Origin: Ulota crispa
Lineage: Eukaryota; Streptophyta; Bryopsida; Orthotrichales; Orthotrichaceae
Assembly (NCBI GenBank): GCA_963920765.1
Contig: OY987243.1
Coordinates: 30,875,060 to 30,939,059 of the forward strand
DNA: 64,000 bases
Reading direction: 5' to 3'
The position numbers and the translations under genes are program-made. Shown here piece by piece: positions 1 to 10,306 of this stretch (within the stretch, counting starts at the first letter, position 1; each line of letters opens with the position of its first letter). The notes under the pieces are model-generated. The model searched no databases. It was not told the origin of the DNA and was given only the letters and a program-made list of their open reading frames with translations.

Positions 1-714
1 CTTTGTATTGATAGCTGGTTCTCCCTGATCATTGGTTCAGTTGCTCGTGAGACGTTTGAATACTAATCAGTGCAATTTTAGTACCTTTCTCGTACATTGT
101 ATTTTAATTAACATCAAGTGCATTTTAAAACTTTTTTTTTTAGGTGTGTGTTGCATGGTATGCGATACACTATAACATGTTTACTCTGACTGCGTGGTGT
201 CCCAGAGAAATGAAGTGACATAGTTTGAATGTCTGACAAGTTTGCAGTAGTCAATGACAGTGTATAGCGAGTGTATTCTACACTGAATAGTGCATTTAGG
301 TTGCCCCACTCTAGTATCTTAATATTTCACACTATATAAATACTTACTGATATTACAATAATTGGCAACAACAATGCTGCAGAAATAAAAACCAGCAGCG
401 TCAAGGTTGTAAACCATGTGAAATCCTAGTATCTAGAGAGAGTTGCATGCGCCTCCAAGTGACTAAGCAATGAGTCATGAAGTAACTTTCCAAGGTAAGG
501 CAACCTAATTGTGAAGGCAACCTAATTGTTGGTAAGGCAACCTAAATGCACTATTTGGTGTAGAATTTAAATTTAGAAGGAAGCCGTATTATAACGGTCT
601 GAGTGAATACATTGAGAAACATTTGACCCTTAGAGTTTAGAACGAGTTTATTAGAATTAGTAGATCTGTTTAATTATTTGGGCGAGAGAGCTAGAGAAAT
701 TTTCCTTGGCAATA
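1..714. other. Gene-free 5' end of window / upstream region of the MltB-like gene
   Basis: I see no coding potential here. The stretch is AT-rich and holds an inverted-repeat element at 276-565. It also contains a short motif around 411-441 (aaccatgtgaaatcctag followed by tctagagaga) that recurs at 15650-15680 inside an intron of the E2 gene, so it is dispersed repeat sequence. Whatever promoter serves the gene starting at 715 should lie in the last few hundred bases, but I can point to no specific element. Confidence 0.5.
276..565. mobile_element. MITE-like inverted-repeat element (290 bp)
   Basis: The two ends are near-perfect inverted repeats of about 28 bp. The left end reads ttctacactgaatagtgcat and continues ttaggttgcc; the right end is its complement (ggcaacctaaatgcac...ggtgtagaa). 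Extra copies of the ggcaacctaa motif sit just inside the right end. I could not find a clear target-site duplication, so the superfamily is unassigned. It lies just upstream of the lytic transglycosylase gene. Confidence 0.55.
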
Positions 715-3700
715 ATGTGTGTAAGTGCTTGGCAGATCAATCAAGGTGCGAAGAGGACTCTTCCTAGCAAAACCAAAGCATCAAGGAGTTTATTTTTTGC
801 ATCGAAGTCACTGTCATCTAAGGAAGGGCTCACACAGCTTGAGGTGAGATTTGTTTCTAAACATCCCTTACTAGGCTGATAAACTTACTAATGGTAAGCT
901 GATGTTAGGATAATAGATCAGTATGATGTAAAACTAATATTAATTCTCATGCTGATTCAATGGTTATTTGATAGTTACAAGTGTAATATTCGGTTACAGC
1001 CAATGACACTGGCTTATTAACGTTTCCCATGAGGACTATATGAGTCAAGTGTCTGTTATCTGTTTAGAAAGTTTGTGAATCTCTTTTGTGATGTTTTCTA
1101 ATCAATACATACATGGCTCTATTGCCTAGAGGATTAGGACTGTCCTCATTTTGCAACGGCGTTGTGCATCAGAACCAAAAAATCGACGAAGCAAGCGATG
1201 AGTTCGTTGCATGGGTGGACAATGTGAGAAAAGATGCACTGAATGAAGGAGTGAGTGATGAGGTGCTGAAATGGGCCCTTGAAGACGTGACAGTGTCCAA
1301 GGACTCTATAATGCGTAGAAAAACTGCGCCAGAAGTGAAACTTACGCTGGACGCGTATCTAAAGAGGTCGTCATAAAACACTCCCCTCCGATGAGATTGA
1401 CAAAGTTTTTATTGGATTTGTATTGTCTTCATATTGAATGAATATTGGTGTAACTCAAGTTGTTATTAATAACTAGTGTAGGTATCCGTCGGTCCGACGG
1501 GAGACAAATTAAATAATTTCAAACCCAGTTCCACAAAATGTTTCTCACATAGTAAAACATTTGTTGTTTGTAATAAAACATTTTTTGTTTTTTGGCCACG
1601 CCATAAAATAATTTTGGTTTTTATTCACGCAGTAAAAGGATCCATTTTTTTGTTATTACTCTCACAATGAAAGGATCTATTTTTTTGTTTTTACCAACAT
1701 AGTCCAGTTTACTCATGTAGTAAAAACAATTACGCGCACAATCCAGTTCATACATGCAGCAAAATATTTTTTATTTTTACCCATGAGTTTTTTACCCTCA
1801 TGGTAAAAGGATCACTAAATGGGTAAACTGAATTCTGTTATTATAGTAGATAGTGTGATGTTAACGTCTTTGGCGTCAACGTTAGTGCCATTGACGCTGA
1901 CTTGATCTTATGTTGTTATGAGCATTAACTTGACGTCGTCTTAAAAAGTTCTCCTAATATTTACTGATCTTCGGTTAGATTAACAATAATTTTTTATTAA
2001 CAACTTTAAGAACCTAATCGGGGATTTTCGATTGACCTCTTGCTCTTCAACTAAAGGATGCACGCTGTTTGTGGAGACATGTGTCTTTTCTGTCTTTTAA
2101 GAGTGGTACTTATTGTTTCTGAAAGTTTCTGATTGTGGATGTTGAAAATTTCAATTACAGAATGGTGGTCGAACAAAGGGTGTCAGCTGGTGCATCGCGG
2201 TTTAAAGAGCACTCGGAGTTGCTTACTGAGGTTTCTCAGAAATTCGGCGTCCCCGTTCAGTTTTTGGTGGCAATATGGGGTATCGAAACGAAGTAAGCTG
2301 TCTACTGCAGATAATTTAGGTCTCCTGAAAACTCCTGAGTATATTCAAGCTTGAATCTCAACTGCCTGCGTTGTCTTGATGCTTACAGCTATGGATCTTT
2401 CACGGGAAACTGGGACATTATTCAATCCCTAGCAACGATGGGCTTCTCCGAAGTGCTGGTATGTATTCCGTCTCATACACAATATGAATGTAAATTCATT
2501 TTTCTGTAATTTACATAAACCCTGGATTATATGGCTGTTTTCGGTATCATTGAATTGCACTCACCACAAAGGACTCCTCATTAGATGGACACAGGTTTTA
2601 ATATTAAGTCAAAGGCTATTTGATTCATATAATCGTTGTATTGAGTATATGCTAAGGGGCGCTTCACACTATGTCCCACGTCCGACTGATATCTGAGAAT
2701 CTGATTAGTGTAGAGCCAAAAATTGGGACACTAAGTCCCAAGTTCCCCGTCCCGGTTATTGTTTGCTTACGTGGCAGCACTTTTTGGAAGTTTTAGCACC
2801 AAGAAGGTGAAACATCACACAAGGTTTGAGTTGACTATTATGCTAGCCCCAATTCTCAGCCCAATTCCAACCAATATTTTTGCATAAAATATTCATGGTC
2901 TTTTTTAGTACTTCTTTTAGCCCTTAATAACCCAATGAATAATAACCTCATGAATGAAGCTGGGATCTCAACTTGAGGTGGCACTTGCACAGATGGGACG
3001 TGGGACGTAGTGTGAAGCGCCCCTAAGTTAATGGTATTGTCCAGTAAATGGTGTTGACTGAATGTAAATTTGACCTTAATGTCCTTGGTAGTTTGATAAT
3101 AATGGCAACTATCAAGTTCACTCTAAATTCACACTAACATACCGTAATTTCAATTGTAATCTAATATTTGATTAAATTTACATAAATTTCTCATTAATAC
3201 TTTTGTGAATGTAGGCGAGGATCTTTGGAGATGCTTGTAGTGACGAACAGTGGCCTGGCGTACTTTCCATTTAGCAGAATGAGTTCCATGTAAATATGGA
3301 ACACATCAATGAGTTTTGTTGGACTGACAAGCGACTGGAAGTTGTATCCAGGAAGGCCGTAGAAAATACTTCCGAGGGGAGTTGCTTGAGGCTCTGCTAA
3401 TGCTGCAGAATGGGACAGTAGAGCGAGGAGCAGGGCCTCATGGAGAAAAGAGATTACGTGGTTCATGGGCTGGCGCTATGGGGCAGTGCCAATTCATGCC
3501 TACCAGCTTCCGTGATTACGCCGTAGATTATGACGGTGACGGTCGCAAGGGTACAGTTTCATCCCTTTTCCAATTTCTCTTGTATCAACCAACCCTTGCG
3601 GTACTTCGTTTTCGGCCCCTCACTTTTGATTATTAAGGGGAATTACAAATAGGGGCATGAAAATGAAAAAAATTACAGATAGGGGCATAGTTTCAAAATA

Positions 3701-5638
3701 ATTACAAATAGGGGCACAATTTCAAAATAATTTGTAAATTTTTATGAATTTGTTGGTTTGGACATTGGTTGAGTTAGATACATCACATTAAATGTTATCA
3801 AACTTCCAAAAAGTTTAGAAGTCTCTCCAAAAGTTGCCATTCCCTTTACTAAAGTTTCTTTATGTAGGCTTGATTTGGAGAAGCCTTTAAGTTTTTTGAA
3901 AGTTAGGTAACATTTAATGTGATGTACCTAAAATCAACCAATTTCCAAACCAAAAAAATTTACAAAAATCTATAAAATATTTTGAAATTGTGCCCCTATT
4001 TGTAATTATTTTGAAACTATGCCCCTATCTGTAATATTTTTCATTTTCATGCCCCTATTTGTAATTCCCTGATTATTAATGTATTTTGAAGCCTTGGCTC
4101 AACTCTTTGAAGATCCACCTCTCAGAGTATGAAATTGTTTTGTTTGCCCAACAGATATCTGGGAATCCAAAGCAGATATCTTTGCATCAATCGCCAACTA
4201 CTTCAAAGAGCATGGTTGGAAAACAGGTGGTCCAATCTTCCAGAAGGTAACAATCCAAAACTTGGGAAACACGTAGTTAAAAGTGGACAGTCGCATGGCA
4301 GAAACCGTTCTATCGTTTGAGAAAGATGGAATTTTTTTCTCATGGAACAATTTCATTACAACGTTAAGCAACAAAGTGAAATGGACATGAAAGGGTACAA
4401 CCTGTGTACACAAACAGAAGTTGGCTTACACAAGATTGCAAAGATATTTAGTGTTAGCGTTTGGTGGAAGTAGGTGAACATATTCGTTACGTTGATCATC
4501 TAATAAGACCGACCATTTCTACTTTTGATTCCTAAATCCTAATACAAATCCTTGTATATAATAATTCTAAGCAACTTTGAACAGAATTTTAAAGTTCTAA
4601 TCAGTAATGAATCATAGATGTGAGCACTTGACAGAAGAGACGAAACAATCATTAACTGGAATTGCTTTGCAGGTTCAAGTGCCAAAGAAGTTGGACAAAA
4701 ACCTTTTAGGTATAGGACTTGTACAGAGCGTTCTAGATTGGGAGCACAAGCATGGGGTTCATTTGAACCCTGGAAAAGCACCTCCTCTTCCTCCAGACGA
4801 GATGGCGAGCTTGGTACAGTCCTCCACCTCTAAACACTCGTTTCAAACCCTTTTCTAATCCTTTTCTTTTATTAACCCCAAAGTGGTAAGAAGATACTCC
4901 GCTTGGGAAACTGATAGTTGATTGTACTCCCTCTGTCCCTCTAAAAATGTCCAAAAAGCTTCCTTGCGAAGGATTAATAGCGTTTTTAGTCTTTGTGCTA
5001 GTGACACATGCATTCTAGAATCAATACACCATCTACCAAATGCATGCAAAATCTCCAGCTTTGATGTCGCTGTTTGGGCACCCAAATTCCATGCAAAAAG
5101 TATTATATTTGTGCTTGCTGCCAGCTCCTCATTATTGATGATTTAAAGATTAGTAGCAACAATGGTACCTCGTATGGGCAAGGCCAAGCTTGCTAGGAGA
5201 GGAATGCTCTCCAATTGCTCAACTTGCCCCCATGAGATCATTGAGCATGGCAAATGCTTTCTCAACGTTTGAAATCAGCAAAAGGGAGCTTTTTAGTGGT
5301 ACAAGAAATTTGTCTGATTTGGAGCTTTTTAGACGGACAGAGGGAGTAGTCGATAGTAATAAATTCCAAAACATTTATCAATTCTCAAGCAGCAGTTTTT
5401 TCTTAACCATGTGAACCACGAGAAGTTGAGATCTGGTTTTCTTAACTTTGCTCACAGCTCCGCTTGTTGATTGCAGTTGATGCCTAATGGACCTAAAGGG
5501 GATGCTTACCTTGTGTGCGACAATTTTCGAGTTATTCTCCGGTACAATACAAGTGACCTCTACGGCTTCGCAGTGTGTGAATTGGCACGGCTGATTGAAG
5601 AGAGAGCCTCGAATCCTTACCCAACTCCACAATTGTAA
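715..5638 (+). CDS. MltB-type lytic murein transglycosylase (SLT_2 family), intron-containing
   Basis: Spliced model: 715-843, 1173-1366, 2161-2292, 2389-2458, 3352-3550, 4155-4246, 4673-4813, 5477-5638; 1119 nt, 372 aa, all junctions GT-AG and in phase. The product matches bacterial lytic transglycosylases of the MltB family, which cleave the MurNAc-GlcNAc bond of peptidoglycan to give a 1,6-anhydro end. Visible motifs: AIWGIETNYG, whose Glu (residue 150) is the catalytic acid; GSWAGAMGQCQFMPTSF (212-228); AVDYDGDGRKDIW; IANYFKEHGW; and a C-terminal NFRVILRYN (335-343). It resembles the alphaproteobacterial subgroup and lacks a C-terminal peptidoglycan-binding domain. The first 43 residues, from a separate exon, are Ser/Lys/Arg-rich with few acidic residues, like an organelle transit peptide; targeting to a plastid is inference. 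An alternative start at 1113 (ATG in frame with exon 2) would give 349 aa without that exon. Three MITEs lie in the introns. I am sure of the family and less sure of exon 1. Confidence 0.88.
2656..3023. mobile_element. Tourist/PIF-Harbinger-like MITE in intron 4 of the MltB-like gene
   Basis: 368 bp. The TIRs begin ggggcgcttcacacta (left) and end tagtgtgaagcgcccc (right). The flanks carry the 3-bp direct repeat taa (2653-2655 and 3024-3026), as expected for PIF/Harbinger TWA target sites. A larger relative with a similar terminus lies at 37609-38492. Confidence 0.75.
3636..4070. mobile_element. hAT-like MITE in intron 5 of the MltB-like gene
   Basis: 435 bp with very long inverted arms (about 130 bp). 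The left end reads aggggaattacaaatagggg and the right end is its complement finishing gtaattccct. The flanking direct repeat gattatta (3628-3635 and 4071-4078) is an 8-bp target-site duplication, typical of hAT elements. The arms contain repeated aggggca motifs separated by A/T runs. Confidence 0.8.
4927..5346. mobile_element. Stowaway/Tc1-mariner-like element, copy 1, in intron 7 of the MltB-like gene
   Basis: The ends are ctccctctgtccctctaaaa on the left and the complement ending ggacagagggag on the right, flanked by TA on both sides (4925-4926 and 5347-5348). This is the classic Stowaway terminus and target site. The 420-bp body is shared with a longer copy at 25473-26060 in the HMG-CoA lyase gene. 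No intact transposase is visible. Confidence 0.85.
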
Positions 5639-6536
5639 TCTTAAGCCTGCCCCCATCTGAAGGTGGGAGCAGAAACTGGTGCTCAAGTAAGCTCTTATTC
5701 GAATTTCCTCTTCTTCACTGTTTAATGGCAACCTTTATCAATGCAAAGCCCTCTCCCCCTTAAAACCCGAGCTAATAAAATTAGAAAATATCTACTATCC
5801 CAGTCTTTCATGAGCCGTGATCTCTACTGTTTCTGCACATTATTCATTGTTGTTTACGTGAAATCATTTGGTCAAGTTCTGTATTCCTGTAAGCTTTGCC
5901 TGATTATTGGGTTCCTGTACTATATGCCTGATTTGGAAGAGACATCTGCGAAACGTTGTTGTTGCCACAAAACCAGAATTATATCATTAACTACTTGTAG
6001 TAGGGTGTCTCTAACTCTTACAACATTAGGTACCTCGTTAGTGAGGTGTAAGGCCATTTCATATAATCCTGCCGTAAGAATCCAATGGAGGAATTATCTA
6101 TCTGAGTGTTTTTAGGGAGTTTTTCAAGCTTTTCCGATAGGTCTTCTCCATTGACAAGAACGCAACGGTTTTTTCGTGAATTATCGCTGGCTTTATCCTC
6201 TTGATTCCAAAGTCTTCCGGTTTTATTCTTCCAAAATCCTTTGTACTACCTCATTGTCTTTAATCTGAAGTTTTCACTAGTTTTAATCAGTTTAGGAACT
6301 TAAAGTACTCCTTTTCATAATAAATTTGGCATACCCTTATGTAGAGGCTTATGATCCTTCCAGCTCCCAGTCTGAGTTGGAATTTATAAAGAAAAATTTG
6401 CACGAAATTAGATAAAAAGAAATTAGAGTTTAGGCTTTGAAAACTGTGTTCGAGTAAGGTCCAATATCAGTGGCTTGCCTAATTGTCCCATACTTGCTCC
6501 TCAAGTAAGTATGGGGTATTTGGTATGATAATTTTA

Positions 6537-7836
6537 GGAATTTGATATGGGCATACTCTAGGTTTGATATATGCACACCTCCGGGTAAAGCCGAATTTGA
6601 AAATTTTGAATTCAAATTTGGACTTAGAGACCTTGATTTAGTCCAAAATCATAAGGGAGGTTACAATTAAACAATGCCCAATGAAAAATATTAGATCTTT
6701 TTATAAATTAATGTAAAAGTAATAATTTTCCTTGGAGATAAGCTTTTTCATTGGATGTTGTTCAATTATAACTTCCCTTAACCTCTAAAGGACTAGGCTC
6801 TTTTCTCTATGAAAAACACTGAAAATTGCCACTTTTGGGGATGAAGGAATGGTAATTTTTTTTTTTTTTTGAAATCCAATTGTAAGATCTTGCTCTAGAC
6901 AGTATGAGGTACTTGGGAAAAAAAATGAGCTTATTCCAAATGAATAGGAGTGAGATATTTACATGTGAAGTGAAGAAAAAAAAAATTGTACTACCTAAGA
7001 ATTTCAAAAGCCGTTGACCACTCCTACATCAAAAAAATTACTCTACTCAAAGTTGAGGTTTTTTTTTCCCATGTAGAGGACCAAGTTAGGTATGTGTGGG
7101 AGAATTTTCAAATCAATTGGAACTATACAACACATGGGAAAATTTAGTAAGTAAAAAGAAGTAGAGAATGAGTCAAAACACTAAATTGTTAAGAATTTAA
7201 TTATTGAAATGAAAAATGCAAATCCCAACTTGTTATAATGTTGTGATAAATAATCTTTGTCCTTTGATTTGGTTTTTTTTCCAAAATAATGAAAATTGAG
7301 TAAAATAAAGGACTTCAAAGTTTATTTTAGAGTAGAGAATCTAGAACTGCCTGCAAACAAAAACTCCTCATAACTTTCATCTCATCAATCAAAATTGAAT
7401 GATTCAAAGCTCCCCACGTCTATATAAGTCTAAAGAACCTATTTCAGATTTTTATTTGAAAAAAATGAAATTTCTAAAGAAGTTTTTGGCTGCCTGGGGA
7501 GCAACATTTTCTAGATTTTCATGCATAACTTCTTCAATAAATGTTGGAATGAAGAAAAAATTACATTCCCATTTAGATCTTTGAATTCCTCACTTTCCAT
7601 AAAAGTTTTAGAAATCATGCAAAGTAGTTTAACCATAGGTACATGCCCGAAATCCCATTTGTCCCCTGAAGGAACAATGGTCCTTTAGGGGTTAAGGTTC
7701 TAGATTAAATCAAGGTCTCTTAGTCCAAATCTGAATTCAAAATTTTCAAATTCAGCTTTTGGATGGTAAAAATCTAATTTTTATCCCCAAGGGGGTGTGC
7801 ATATATCAAATTCTGGGTGTGCCCTTGTCAATTCCC
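6537..7836. mobile_element. Large member (1.3 kb) of the ggaattgatat TIR family
   Basis: The left end (ggaatttgatatgggcatac) and the right end (ending gggtgtgcccttgtcaattccc) are inverted repeats. Inner arms such as gatatatgcacacctccggg at the left pair with a complementary stretch near 7792-7815. The 8-bp flanks taattttattta-type match exactly: taatttta lies at 6529-6536 and again at 7837-7844. Inner sub-repeats match those of the 15181-15600 element. No transposase was recognised, so it appears non-autonomous. Confidence 0.7.
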
Positions 7837-9002
7837 TAATTTTAATGAAACTTGCAAATATCTATCTTCTATTAGATGGCAGTTTTTCCTCGTGTTGAAC
7901 GTTATGATTGAGTGACCCTGGATAGCCTACAATAGGTAACCATGACTATTTGCAAATCTTGTTGCAATACACTTACATATTTGTATTTAAAAATGCCTGG
8001 TTTTTAAACATTTGAATTTAGGATTGATTTGCATACATCTGTAATCAACATTTGGAAATTCATGGTTTATTCATGTAGAGTTCTAAAAAAAATGGGATTT
8101 GAAATCTTCTTTCCAATGCCCACATAATAGAGCAATAACTAAAATAATTTCATAATGGCAACTACATTCAAATTAAATTTTTATGCATTTAGAGATGGTT
8201 ACTTTATCAGTTGTAGTTGGCAACTTATTGTGTAAAGTCATTAATTTGAGCATTTTTGAATATATGTTATCATGTGGTATTAAGAATGGTGTTTGCAAGA
8301 GGTTTAAGATTGTAATCACTATGCAAATACCACCACACTTGCTAAGTGGCAATGTACCTCAAGTTGCAATGATGAAGTATCAAAACATTTTTGACTTTCA
8401 TGCACTTACGGTCGCAAATAGTGTGCAACTTTTTTACTTCTGTTATAATGTAAATGCAGCTGTTGATTGGCACGTTGCAATTTAGCTCCTAAATTGATTA
8501 AATCTAGAACCCATTTCTTAAGCTCTACAACTTGTATCACTATCAATCCTAGCCCACCATATTAAAATCTCAATACCCTAAACAAACAAACCATAATTTC
8601 AATGAATCTTTGAATCAAAAATGTTCCAAATTTAGCTGGACAAATGCTTGTATAGAACATTCTTTTCCAACTTGACTGCATAATGTCTAACAACACTTGT
8701 CAAACATCACTTGTCTTTTGATACGAACTTCAGAAAATAGAAAATAGTTTTCAAAATCATACACATTTATTATAACACATGTTGATCGATTTCATATCTC
8801 TCGGTCATATCGGAGCAAACGCCATCAAGCATGACGGAGACATACACTTGAAATTTGATGAGTATGGAAACTCCATGACAAATGGTCAACAAAATTTGGT
8901 TTAAAAAGAAAAAAAAGACAATTTTCTTTCAACAAATTTCAAATTTTCCCAAACATCTGAAGCATCTGCAACAAACTTAGAATATAACGTATTACAAAGT
9001 AT

Positions 9003-9145
9003 CACCAAAGAAAAACATGTTTTGAACAATTGGTTCACAACAATTGCAAATGTCTTAAACAAATGTAATTGAGTCATTGTATAATTGTTAAGGATATTTG
9101 CAGTTGTTGTGAACTAGTTGTTTAGGACACATTTTTTATTTAGTG
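9003..9145. mobile_element. CACTA-like MITE, copy 1
   Basis: A 143-bp palindromic element starting caccaaagaaaaacatgttt and ending ggacacattttttatttagtg. It is flanked by a 3-bp direct repeat, tat (9000-9002 and 9146-9148). The cac...gtg ends and 3-bp duplication fit the CACTA superfamily. A related copy lies at 10531-10672. Confidence 0.7.
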
Positions 9146-10306
9146 TATGGACTCAAATTTTTTCAAAATCAAAATTTCAGATTCCATTTTTCATGGAATA
9201 TTCCTCTATTTTTTGGAATCTCATGTTGTTGTTTAGTACCAAAATTTGTCCTTGTTTTTTGAAAAATATAGTGGGAGGTTGCACCAAACTAAACCACAAT
9301 CTAGCTATAAATGAGCTAAAAATTTGAAAATTTGGTAATGTAAAATAAACTCCCATTTTTTATTAATATTGAATATTTAGACAAAAATGAGTATAAAACT
9401 CATTTGATTAAAGATTTGTTTATAAGATATACATAAAAGTCCAAACATGTGACTTCCACCATTAATATCTATTCTCTTGATAAAAACATCTAAACAATTC
9501 TTCCTTGCTCCATTACTCTATAGTGCTACCATTATCAACACTCTTAGTGAGAGAATTAGTGTACCCAACTTTGAATCATCTCACTAATGATAAAACCCTA
9601 AATTCTAAACTTCCAACACAAATTCAACCTTAAAAAAATGGCAAAACACCTACTGCATCTTAACAACAGACAAAACCAAAGTCCAAGATGTGGAAAAAGT
9701 CAAACACATTTATGCTTTGAAAGCACTATAAAAAAAGGTGAAACTTAAGAAAACAAAAAATTCCATGAAAAACATGGGGTCAAAATAATTTGGTTAAAAA
9801 AGAAATAGAGAAAGTAGAGTCTTCTTTTTTCCAAATATAGTAGTGCTTGACAAAGATGAAGGTATCTGGATAGAATATTCATTTCATTCTAGGAAAGCAT
9901 TCATTGTAGCCAAACATTCCTTGGAGCTCCCCCAACTAATAGGGACAGCAATCTACTTCATCTTAGCCAAGCGTTTTTTCTTATAAAGGTTCATCTTAGC
10001 CAGGCAGTAGTGTATTTTGTTCTCTAGCTTCTCTCAATTATTTAAAATGAAGATATAATGAAATATTTACAAAACACGGCCTCCATTTTTAACTAAAGGC
10101 ATAAAAATCAAAATTTCACATTCCATTTTTTCATGGAATACCTAAAAAGGTTGTTTTATTTTTGTTATTTTATTTTTGAGTTTCAAGCTATTGGTTTAAT
10201 CCCTCCACGCCGGGGAATCTCAAAATACACAAATAAAAACAGGCGGAATTTTGGCCCCTTGGGGATTGAGGGGTTAAGAGTTTAGGTTTTGTGTGGGGAA
10301 GGAGGG

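Larger units (their letters stand above)
5639..10306. other. Gene-free intergenic stretch, AT-rich
   Basis: This separates the 3' ends of the convergent MltB-like and E2 genes. I see no coding exon. It holds a 1.3-kb TIR element (6537-7836), a CACTA-like MITE (9003-9145), and otherwise AT-rich sequence with long T and A runs. Short open frames here lack family resemblance and codon bias. Confidence 0.6.
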
